64,000 nt of DNA. Origin: Palaemon carinicauda. Its lineage: Eukaryota > Arthropoda > Malacostraca > Decapoda > Palaemonidae. Shown one piece after another: positions 21,793 to 30,273 of this stretch. Position 1 is the first letter of the stretch. The number at the start of each line of letters is the position of its first letter. A program made the position numbers and the translations under genes. The stretch spans positions 46,421,707 through 46,485,706 of the forward strand of contig NC_090751.1 in assembly GCF_036898095.1 (NCBI RefSeq). The letters run 5' to 3'. The notes under the pieces are model-generated. The model saw only the letters and a program-made list of their open reading frames with translations. It searched no databases and was not told where the DNA came from.

Positions 21793-23408
21793 TGCACTCC
21801 AGACGGCTTGCGACCAGTGAAAGGCACACCCTGCGATCTTCGCATCTGGAAACTCTTTTCTCAGAGCTGACCAAGTAGCCGCCTCAAAATCCAAGACTAT
21901 TCTCCTTACACACGCAGGTGTGATAAGTGCCTTTATTTTCTGGAAGAAACATAAAATGTATTACAATGTGTATCTAACATGCAGTATTGTGGATAAATTT
22001 ACAGTATATTTTGTCATCAATATGGATATAAAATATAGCATATATAATTATAGCAAAAATGTTTACCTTGAACACTTTCTTGTAATCCTTCTTTCGTCGC
22101 CTAGATATGAACAGAAATATCAGAGGGACTTGCTTTGTATCACCACTATCATTTCTTAGGAAGGCGTGAGCTGAAAAAAGCTGCTCAAAGGCATCTTTGG
22201 AACGTAGAATTTTGAAAGTCCCATCGACATACCAGGTTTTTGCTTTTTTCAGCAGTTCCATCTGTGCCTCCGTGGCAAATATAAGATGACGGGCACTGTC
22301 CCCTTTCAGGTCATGACGCAAAAACCCCAGTGGAAGGGCCTCCTCTTTGAGCTCAAAATCTTCGCTCCGTGGATCTGGTGGTCTTTGAGCCTGGCGGCAT
22401 CTGTTTGCTCGTCGGGCAATCAGGTCAGGGTTTTTAGATTGAAGTCATTAAGGTTTAGATGCTGACCAAATGCTGCATTCACCAAGGTTTTTGCCGACGT
22501 GAAGTTGTCTGTCACAGCGTCTGATTCCCCCTGTTTAGCTATGACAACTTTGTGATGTAAACCAAGGTCAGCAGGGTGATCATGTGGATGGATACCACGA
22601 CAAAAGGATCCGCCACGCTGACTTACTGTGGCTGAGCACCGTTTATTCTTGCTCCTGTGGCTACACCACCAGTACACAGTGTTGCTGGTAGCTTTCTGAA
22701 TGGATAAAAAAAAATTAATTTGCAAAGCAGGTATTTTAAGCCTCAAATTTATTATTTAGATGACTCATTTTTTTTCTTTTGTACAAACACTTTTTTTTAT
22801 TTACAGTTGTATGTTACTCACACAATATGATCATACCTTTTGTATATAGCCATATCCAGTACTTTCTATGAGCATATCCTTTCCCTTTGCTGGGTTCAGC
22901 TAGGGAACATTCATATGCTGTTCAGGTACGTTGACAGGGATGTTTACGCAGAAGGATTTTGTGTAGCCGCCTTCTGGCTCTGTCCTCATAGATGTGGCTT
23001 CGGCCATTATCACCTCACTGAAGAATTGCATTGTTCCCTCCATCAATGGCACTTGATTATGTAAATCTGTAATATTGTAATCCTCAGATTCTTGAGTTTC
23101 CATGGGAACGCCCGCCTCTCCTTCAGAGTACCTTGTGCACATAAATTCTCTATGTACTTCTCCATTTCTAACTTTTGCATACATGTACTTGGAGATACCT
23201 AAGGGGATACAAAATATGTCATTGTACTGCTCATTTTTTTTTTTTTTTTTCTTTCTTTCTTTGCCGGAGATAAAACCAGGCTGACCAATAAATATATCTT
23301 ACCAGTAATGCAAACTCTGTGTTGCCATTCTCCGCAGGAGTCGCAGTCAACTGTTTGGTGATGATTAAAAACTGGATTATTACAATGAAGACAAGACGCA
23401 GAACTCAT
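21793..23408 (-). pseudogene. Spliced FLYWCH-zinc-finger / MULE-type transposase gene, copy 1
   Basis: Four exons on the minus strand with GT-AG boundaries. Exon 1 (23408-23303): MSSASCLHCNNPVFNHH and CDSCGEWQHRVC, a Cys/His zinc-binding module, donor GTAAG. Exon 2 (from 23198, acceptor CCCCTTAG) joins in phase, begins ISKYMYAKVRNGEVH, ends near 22845 and has a premature stop at 22900. Exon 3 (22695-22067): FLYWCH finger (YWWCSHRSKNKRC with HPHDHP) then MULE core (KTWYVDGTFKIL; LIFLFISRRRKKDYKKVF), with a one-base frame break near 22430 shared with copy 2. Exon 4 (21939-21793): [16 protein letters not shown] and [11 protein letters not shown]. Later exons not identified. Mutator-like transposase is the likely role; now inactive. 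Confidence 0.75.
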
Positions 23409-23889
23409 GATTACAATTTTATGTTAGGTCTGACTGACTAATTGAACTGGAGTTGGTTTACTTCTGAAAAGCCTTTGGTCCATCACCAGACCATGCTTAC
23501 GATCTTCCTATTTCAGAATACCAGCTCAGAATAGTTTGAATAGTTTTTTAAATAGTTTGATAAAGAACACGTCGGTCTTACACTTGTTAAAATAATAATA
23601 CCGGTAACCGCTAATTCGCTAATAACCGGTAATTCGCAGAATAACAATTACAAATATTGTTAAAGCACCATTATCTGCGAGCTGCTCTGCTTTATTTTGA
23701 TATCGATCGTGCAGACAATGATTTTTTTACCTTTTTTCTTCACTCTTTCTTACCTTTCTCTTCTCACCTTTTTTTGTAACACTATTATTAATACTAGATC
23801 AATGTACAAATATTTTGTTTTTAATTATACCATAAAAGAACTAAGAATAACTAAATAATATTCTGTAAGATAGATAGATATGGACTAAA

Positions 23890-24078
23890 TTTGTGTGGGT
23901 ACATTTTGACTTCCAATTGGGTATGTTTTGACTTCCCATTGGGTACGTTTTGACTTTCCCATTGGGTACGTTTTGACTTTCCCATTGGGTACCCGTTGGA
24001 TACGTTTTGACTTCTGACTGGGTACGTTTTGACCAATTTTTTGGGGTACGTTTTGACTTGGGTACGTTTTGACTTGCA
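23890..24078. repeat. Minisatellite of TTCCCATTGGGTACGTTTTGACT units, copy 1
   Basis: About seven degenerate units, each containing GGGTACGTTTTGACT or a variant. Copy 2 (54218-54328) has fewer units, so array length changed after duplication. Confidence 0.85.
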
Positions 24079-24083
24079 CCCTA

Positions 24084-24400
24084 TTGGATGATCTCAGCCA
24101 CCCCAAAGATGGTTTGGATTTTTTGGCGGAACTATTCTCAAGGGTTGGGTCTTCGAAATCTAGGGGGATCCAATGCTTGGGTTAGGAAGTCCATTATTAC
24201 AGATATGGGGAGGATGATTCCATAGTTTCTTGGTGCTATCCTTCGTGTAGGGTATGGAGTGGACCATCTGTTAAGTATACCCTAATTGTGCTGATAGTGG
24301 AGAGTGCAAATTTCCTTTCTGACGTATGATACTCAATATTCTCAAGCAGGTAAATCTCCTAACCAACCCATAAACAAAAAACTACTCTCTCTAAAATGGA
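24084..24400 (+). mobile_element. 5' UTR of I-group LINE A, distal part
   Basis: Matches 59158-59510 upstream of ORF1 in the third LINE (GATGGTTTGGATTTTTTGGC; CTATCCTTCGTGTAGGGTATGG; TTCTCAAGCAGGTA). Shorter than that copy by small deletions. Confidence 0.75.
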
Positions 24401-25366
24401 TCCTTCTAATGACAAAACCCCCTCCCCTGGATATGCTGACTCTCCCCGGCACTGTTGACAACCTCTGGCAAGTCTATTAAGGAAAATTCTCCTGACGTCT
24501 TGGGAACGAAAAAGGACCCACTCCTCCAGTGTTCAGAAGCATGATGGTAATGGGAGATAACTGAAAGTCATTCATATATGTGATTTGCCAATAAGCTGTC
24601 ATTATGAAGCGTTATGGATGACTTTTAAAAATGATGGTAAGATTACTGCAATAAGGATGAATTTCAAGGAAGAAAATGGAAAATGGGAAAAATGGATCTG
24701 CTTTGATGATCATGAATAGGCCTTTAAAGCAATTTCTGAAATTACTAAATTAGAAATTGATAATAGTGTGATTACTGGAGCATTATGCAATGCTGCTCCG
24801 TGGAATCTTGATATATATTGCCCGAGTGACTGGTATCACACTGAATCTATGGACACGAAATTTAACTTGATATCAGAAAGAAAGCCTACTCCACCAATGT
24901 GGCTTATTGGAACCTCAAAGGGAGAAGACTATAATTATTTTGAATATAGGAAACTAATGCAAAAGAAAGTAGGCAATATAGAACGTAGATACATATCTAG
25001 ATATGGCAAGAAATCTATCTTCAATTCATGTCAAATCTAAAACGCAGTCTTTTATGCTAAATAATGTAAAGATGGAAGAAAATTTAATGGTAGATATCAA
25101 GCCGCACTTGAATTTTAGTTTTGGGAGAGTAGTAATTTTTCACATACCTTTATGATTTTAGTGAGGATGAAATCTTGGATATGTGTCCTAAAGAAATATG
25201 GAAATTTCATAAGATTCCCAGAACCACCATCATTATTTTAACATTTGAAAACCATGGTGTACCCTCTCATGTATATATAAAAACGAGAGAGTACCAGTTC
25301 GCATTTACCAACAGAAACCTTTGCAGTGTTACAATTGCCTCAAATCTGGGCATCCATCTAGGGTAT
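24396..25366 (+). pseudogene. I-group LINE A, ORF1 N-terminal half
   Basis: RNA-binding ORF1 protein remnant. Begins at an ATG (24396) equivalent to that of the third LINE, with several stops and frame breaks. 24768-25040 encodes NAAPWNLDIYCPSDWYHTES and RKLMQKKVGNIERRY, corresponding to the region after the RRM-like domain in the third LINE. The last codons before 25366 encode the first CX2CX4HX4C knuckle (CYNCLKSGH...), which the Gypsy element interrupts. Intact translation is impossible. Confidence 0.8.
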
Positions 25367-25513
25367 GTAATGTACCAACCGTGTGTCACACAATTGTACA
25401 TAATTATTTTGTATATGTTATGCTTGTATCTGCGCTCTTCTCTCGCACTAAAAAGAACCTGAATGATCATGTCTCCAGTTTTTCTCTGTAATATTGTCTG
25501 TTTCTCGTAAATG

Positions 25514-27562
25514 TTAAATAGGGCGCCCTGATCTAGAGAGGCGAACTGTAGGGGGGTCATCTGGTGGAAGATAAGCAGGTTTTAGACGATCAATGGAGAC
25601 CCAGTCTTCTTTGCCCCGAATGTTTAGTAGGAATGCTTTCGGACTGCGTCGGATCACAAGGAAAGGGCCCGTGTAAGGGGGCGTTAGTGGTGGCTTGCTA
25701 GTGTCGTTGCGCAGGAAGACGTGCATTGCAGAGTGCAAGTCCGTTGGTATGTGATGCTTCGCTGGGGGCTTGTAAGTCTGGCGGCACGGAGTAAATTTTC
25801 CCACGACGTGACGTATGCGCTGGAGATCGTCGGAGGAGGTTGTAGAAGGAAAAAATTCGGCAGGGACGACCAACGGGTCGCCATACACCATTTCAGCTGC
25901 CGAGACGTCGAGGGCGTCTTTAGGAGTGGTCCTTAGTCCCAGGAGGACCCAGGGAAGCTGAGTAAACCAGTTGCAATCCTTGCAACGGGACATCAAAGCT
26001 GCTTTGAGGGTGCGATGAAAACGTTCAACCATTCCATTGGCAGCGGGGTTGTAGGCCGTTGTCTGATGCAGGGTGATGCCCAGGAGATTCGCTAATGACG
26101 TCCACAATTGAGAGGTGAAAGTGGTTCCCCTGTCAGAAGTAATATGCTCAGGGATACCGAATCTTGAAATCCATCCAGAGAGTAAGGCAGATGTACATGA
26201 GGCGGACGTTGCAGTTTCCATGGGAGTGGCTTCAGGCCAACGAGTGGAGTGGTCAATGACGGTAAACAGGTAACGATGTCCTTGTGATGTGGGTAGGGGG
26301 CCTACAACATCGACGTGAATGTGTGCGAAACGACGCTGAGGTTGAGGAAAGGTGCCCACTCCTGAATCCATGTGTCGATGTACTTTGGAAGTTTGGCAAG
26401 AAGTACAGGCGCGGACCCAATCCTTAGCATCCTTAGAAATGCTGTGCCAAATGAACTTTGCCTTCAGCAGCTGTGCAGTAGAACGGCACGAGGGATGTGA
26501 AAGGCCGTGAATGAAATCAAACACCTGTCGGCGCATGGGAGCAGGAATCCAAGGTCGCGGTCTACCAGTACTGACGTCACAGAGGAGGGTGGTGTTGGAG
26601 TCTTCGAGGGGAAAGTCTTCCCAACGGAGGGACGTGCAGGATATCCTACAAGCTGGATACTCTGGATCCTGTCGTTGGGCTTCAGCCAGGGCGTTGTAAT
26701 CCAATCCCAGTTGAACAGCAGCCAACGTGTTTCTTGACAGGGCATCGGCAACGGGATTCATTTTCCCAGGGACGTATTGGAGGGTGCAATTGTATTCAGC
26801 CACGGCGGAGAGATGTCGGCGTTGACGGGCGGACCAGGCGTTAGACGGTCGAGTGAAGGCGTGCACCAGAGGCATGTGGTCTGTGCGAATGACGAAGGGC
26901 GTACCTTCTAAGAAATGGCGAAAGTGACGGACAGCTAAGTGCACCGCCAGCAATTCTCGATCGAAGGTAGAATAACCCGATTCTGCCTTGGACAGTTTTC
27001 TGCTGAAGAAGGCCAATGGGCGGGGCGAGCCTTTGACCACCTGCTCGAGTACTGCACCAATAGCGACGTCGCTGGCATCGGTGGAAAGAAGGAGAGGGGC
27101 GTGTGGGATAGGAAAAGTGAGAGCCGCAGCAGTTGATAGGGCCTTCTTTGCATTGCAGAAGGCTTCTTCTTGAAGGGGACCCCACTTCAGGTCCTTTGGC
27201 TTGCCCTTGAGGGAAGCGTAAAGGGGAGCAAGAGTGGCGGCAATGGCTGGCAGAAAACGGTGATAATAGTTGATCATGCCCAAGAATTCCTGCAGAGCTT
27301 TGACGGTCGAGGGCGCGGGGAAGTTCTGAACGGCTGCTACCTTCTCAGGGAGGGGATGGACTCCTTCAGGAGTGATACGGTGCCCTAAGAACGACACTTC
27401 GTTGGCGCCAAAGGTACACTTGTCGTACCGGACTACAAGGCCGTTTTGTTGCAGGTGGTCGAGCACGATGCGCAGGTGACGGAGGTGTTCCTCTTTTGAG
27501 GAGGAGAACACAAGTATGTCATTTTTAGGGGGGGAGCCATGTACCAACCGTGTGTCACACAA
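25514..27562 (-). CDS. pol: Gypsy Pol fragment: RT C-terminus, RNase H, integrase, C-terminal domain
   Basis: One 682-codon frame, but its start lies in LTR-like sequence and the palm of RT including YxDD is missing; coding similarity begins at NDILVFSSSKEEHLRHL. Then CTFGANEVSFLGHRITPEG and GMINYYHRFLPAIAATLAP (RT thumb), LLLSTDASDVAIGAVLEQ and YSTFDRELLAVHLAVRHFRH (RNase H), HPSCRSTAQLLKAKF with CTSCQTSK (zinc-binding HHCC), HVDVVGPLPTSQGHRYLF and FGIPEHITSDRGTTFTSQLW with MVERFHRTLKAAL (DDE integrase), and a PYTGPFLVIRRSPKAFLL terminal domain. Stop at 25514. Well preserved for its length, yet not able to function without the missing RT core and protease. Confidence 0.9.
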   Translation of the reverse strand: MCDTRLVHGSPPKNDILVFSSSKEEHLRHLRIVLDHLQQNGLVVRYDKCTFGANEVSFLGHRITPEGVHPLPEKVAAVQNFPAPSTVKALQEFLGMINYYHRFLPAIAATLAPLYASLKGKPKDLKWGPLQEEAFCNAKKALSTAAALTFPIPHAPLLLSTDASDVAIGAVLEQVVKGSPRPLAFFSRKLSKAESGYSTFDRELLAVHLAVRHFRHFLEGTPFVIRTDHMPLVHAFTRPSNAWSARQRRHLSAVAEYNCTLQYVPGKMNPVADALSRNTLAAVQLGLDYNALAEAQRQDPEYPACRISCTSLRWEDFPLEDSNTTLLCDVSTGRPRPWIPAPMRRQVFDFIHGLSHPSCRSTAQLLKAKFIWHSISKDAKDWVRACTSCQTSKVHRHMDSGVGTFPQPQRRFAHIHVDVVGPLPTSQGHRYLFTVIDHSTRWPEATPMETATSASCTSALLSGWISRFGIPEHITSDRGTTFTSQLWTSLANLLGITLHQTTAYNPAANGMVERFHRTLKAALMSRCKDCNWFTQLPWVLLGLRTTPKDALDVSAAEMVYGDPLVVPAEFFPSTTSSDDLQRIRHVVGKFTPCRQTYKPPAKHHIPTDLHSAMHVFLRNDTSKPPLTPPYTGPFLVIRRSPKAFLLNIRGKEDWVSIDRLKPAYLPPDDPPTVRLSRSGRPI

Positions 27563-27690
27563 TTGTACATAATTATTTTGTATATATTATGCTTGTATCT
27601 GCGCTCTTCCCTCGCACTAAAAAGAAGCTGAATGATCATGTCTCCGGTTTTGCTCTGTAATATTGTCTGTCTCTTGTGAAGTGGCTGTCC
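27540..27690 (-). repeat. Internal LTR-like block between gag and pol of the Gypsy element
   Basis: About 140 bases starting TGTACCAACCGTGTGTCACA match 25371-25510 with few differences. It occupies the place where the end of gag, protease and RT N-terminus should be, so an internal segment has been exchanged for LTR sequence by deletion or recombination. Confidence 0.8.
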
Positions 27691-28208
27691 ATAAGGGCGT
27701 CGGCTTTGGTCATCAAGTCCTGTATGGGTAAACTATCGACATCGGGTATGGTAGCGCGTACAGGTTCGGGTAAACGGCGTATCCAAAGGGCACGAAGTAG
27801 GTTCACCTCACGAGGAGAGCCGTCTGCGGCAGGTTGAAGGCGAGCGATACTGGTCATCTCCCTGAGGGCAAGCGAAGCCCTTTGGTCCCCCAACGGTTGT
27901 TGCGAGAGCTGAAAAAGCTTTGCTATACGGGCGGCTGGCGACGGCGAGTACTGCTGCAGAAGGTATGTTTAGAGGGCGTCATACGCTATTGGGGTGTCTC
28001 CTTGTTCACAAAGCCAGTCGGATATTTCTGGGAAGGTGTCCTCGGGTATCGCCGCGAGAACATAATCCGCTTTGGTGGTTGAGCGAGTCACGCCCCTGAT
28101 ACGAAACTGGACTTCTGCGCGCTGAAACCAAGCAAACGCCTCTCCGCTGGCAAACGATGAAAGTTTGAATGGAGCGGCCGCAGCACCAACTGCCGTAGAG
28201 TCCGTCAT
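27636..28208 (-). pseudogene. gag: Gypsy Gag remnant (CsRn1-like)
   Basis: 28208-27969 starts MTDSTAVGAAAAPFKLSSF and has EAFAWFQRAEVQFRIRGVTR, the typical N-terminal Gag segment of the CsRn1 group; it stops at 27969. Sense continues at 27893 with REVNLLRALWIRRLPEPVRA and KADALMDSHF, separated by a stop. No zinc knuckle remains because the 3' part is replaced by the LTR-like block. Confidence 0.75.
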
Positions 28209-28315
28209 AGTACCAACGATGAAGGAGCGAGGGGGTGGGGGTGGAAGGCGGTGGAAGCGAGTTGACTTCCGGGGTCACCAATGTGTGGGTGTTCGTGTCA
28301 CTCCGGGGTCACCAA

Positions 28316-28396
28316 TGTGACGAGCCGAGAGAGGGTTGTGAACTCAGTTGATTGCTTTCTGCCTTTGAGTTCACAACCCTCTCTCGGCTTGTCACA
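28316..28396. repeat. 81-bp hairpin with 31-bp arms at the Gypsy 5' terminus
   Basis: 28316-28346 and 28366-28396 are reverse complements with one mismatch around a 19-base loop; the outer bases are TG...CA. It is followed (minus strand) by TTGGTGACCCCGG, which resembles the tRNA-Trp primer-binding site reported for CsRn1-type elements. That PBS-like phrase is duplicated at about 28270 and 28303. Confidence 0.8.
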
Positions 28397-29203
28397 GTAA
28401 AAACAAAGATTTGTGACTATTGTTCTGATCCTGACCATGGACCCTGCACTTCTATTACAAAGTGCACTAATTTCAACCAAAATCACAAAACAACTTCTCA
28501 ATATGTAATAGAAGTAGCAGCTGTTCAGAAGTCAGATGCAGAGCATATCAATGTGGAATATGCTAGGCGACTTCTAAGCAATACCAAAAGCTTTGCAAAG
28601 GCCTTAAAATCGAAGGATGCCAGACATCCAGAGAGAACTATAACATCAGCTAGACAAGATTATGGAAAATATTCCCCTCCAAAATCACCTTCTAAGGCTA
28701 ACACCAGGCCTCCTACGTTGGATTCGGTGCCTAACGTCACAAAGGAACCAACTTCCTCTTAGTCTGCTACACCTCAGATAAACAACCCAAGGCTTTCATC
28801 TTGGTTAGCATCATTGCCAGATTTATGGAAGGAATCCCATACTAGAGAGCTATTGGATGCACCTGCCAAAATGGAGGTGCATAATCCTAATGGGTCTCCA
28901 TCTTTTAATCAAATTAGAGCGAGACCACCATCCCTCTCCCTTCTTATGAGAAATGCAAAAGTACCTATTGCAAATAGGTCTTATATTTTATCTGGAAAAG
29001 ATAAACCTTCAACAAACTTTAATCAACCAAAAATTCAAGTTGAGGTTCACCATCCCCCTCAAGAATTAGGTAAAAAGAACATTGAAAAGGCAAACGTGAA
29101 ACCTAATTTATCAAGACCCTCTCTACAAAAGCTTGCAGGAAATAATGTTGAATCAAAAAAATGGCAATGGGGAGACCTCATCCAAGATGTCTTCCAGAAA
29201 TAA
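28397..29203 (+). pseudogene. I-group LINE A, ORF1 C-terminal half
   Basis: Resumes after the Gypsy insertion with the second knuckle (CDYCSDPDHGPC), then EYARRLLSNTKSFAKALKSK and, after a stop at 28760, ANRSYILSGKDKPSTNFNQ and IQVEVHHPPQELGKKNIEK. IQVEVHHPPQ is shared with ORF1 of the third LINE (62500-62530). Ends just before the endonuclease ORF. Confidence 0.8.
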
Positions 29204-29215
29204 TCCATAGTTTTC

Positions 29216-29621
29216 GTAATTTTGCAATGGAATTGTTAGGGTTTAAGGGGCAAATATGAAGAACTTAAGCTCCTTATTCATGAGCACTCCCGTATAGTTT
29301 TATGTCTACAGGAGAGCAAGCTTGATGCTAATACTCAATGTCCTCGAGAGTATGTTAGCTATAGGACACCATATGATCAGCAAACAGGGTGCCATGGCGG
29401 AAGTCTTAAGTTTGCCGAGATGTCCCCCAAATTGTACAAATTGATGTAGGGAGAAAATACACAATTTGCTCTATTTATTTGCCTCGTAATGACAATATCT
29501 TATAAAATGATTTAGTAGAGGTGATTCAACACTTACCTCAACCTTTTCTCTTGTTGGGGAATTTTAATAGTAGACATCCTTTATGGGGCGATGTTTTAGC
29601 AAACACGAGGGGCAATATCAT

Positions 29622-29682
<61 letters not shown>

Positions 29683-30115
29683 ATTGAGGAAAATGAGGAT
29701 GTTGGACTCCTTGATACAGGAGAGCCCACACACTTTCATTTCCAGACAGGTACCTTTTCATGTATTGACTTATCAATCGTAAGCTCTAATTGCCTTCTAG
29801 ATTCCAATTGGAGGACATTAAATGATTGGCATACTAATGGTCATTCACCCTTCATTATAAACACCAACAAAGGTCCACCTTTACAGAGATTGCCACGATG
29901 GAACATTGACAAGGCAGACTGAGATAAATTTCGTTAGCTAAGCAAAAATTGAAGGGATGCAGAACAGTTTAAAAGTGTTGACCATACCATAGACTTGGTG
30001 AATGGAACTCTCCATGCAGCAGGAGTCTATTCAATTTCCAAAACAACAATGTTATTCAAACGATAACCAGTCCCCTGGTGGTCTTCAGAAGTAACTGCCC
30101 TGCACAGAGCCACAA
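29216..30115 (+). pseudogene. I-group LINE A, APE-type endonuclease remnant
   Basis: 29521-29922 reads LPQPFLLLGNFNSRHPLWGD, where the third LINE has LLGDMNGRHPLWG: the catalytic Asp is Asn here and in copy B. Near 29845 it has NGHSPF where an SDH box is expected. A (TA)n array of about 58 bases (29624-29681) is embedded in the coding sequence. Upstream (29225-29520) the QWN and LQES boxes are recognisable in broken frames. Confidence 0.8.
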
Positions 30116-30273
30116 GAAAATCTCTTACCTCGATTGCGCGGACGGCGTACTGAGGAGAATTTGATTATATACAAGAAATGTAGAGCACAGTTTTGTCTTG
30201 CCATGAAAGAAGCTAAGCGCTAGTCATGGGTGTCTTTAGTTTCCTTTATTAAGAGTAGAACAACACCATCTAT

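Larger units (their letters stand above)
20692..24083. mobile_element. ~3.4-kb insertion carrying a FLYWCH/MULE transposase gene, copy 1
   Basis: Boundaries come from comparison with the uninterrupted 5' UTR of the third LINE (59130-59160). The insert contains the minus-strand spliced gene described separately, flanking unique DNA, and a minisatellite at its right edge. TTGCA is near both ends but I could not define a convincing target duplication or terminal inverted repeats. Confidence 0.55.
25371..28396 (-). mobile_element. Gypsy (CsRn1-like) retrotransposon insertion with 4-bp target duplication
   Basis: GTAA flanks both ends (25367-25370 and 28397-28400). Copy 2 keeps the uninterrupted site (single GTAA at 55620-55623), so the limits are defined to the base. 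In minus orientation: 5' terminal hairpin-like LTR remnant (28396-28316), primer-binding-like TGGTGACCCCGG, gag remnant, a misplaced LTR-like block (about 27690-27540), truncated pol, and the same LTR-like block at the 3' end (25371-25510). The element inserted after the two copies separated, or is polymorphic if they are haplotypes. Confidence 0.9.

Noticed and set aside
22900..23184. Stand-alone 94-codon gene
   Set aside because: It is exon 2 of the FLYWCH/MULE gene: it joins in phase to exon 1 through GT-AG borders, and the first Met is internal.
20692..24083. Host gene with zinc fingers
   Set aside because: FLYWCH plus MULE domain composition, location inside a LINE leader and shared disabling changes point to a transposon gene, not a host gene.
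23851..24106. Minus-strand ORFs with SKRTQWE-type repeats
   Set aside because: They translate the GGGTACGTTTTGACT minisatellite; the unit number changes between copies without regard to frame.
25514..27562. Intact retroviral or retrotransposon polyprotein
   Set aside because: Despite 682 open codons, protease and the RT palm with YxDD are missing and the start lies in LTR-like sequence; no env-like ORF is present.
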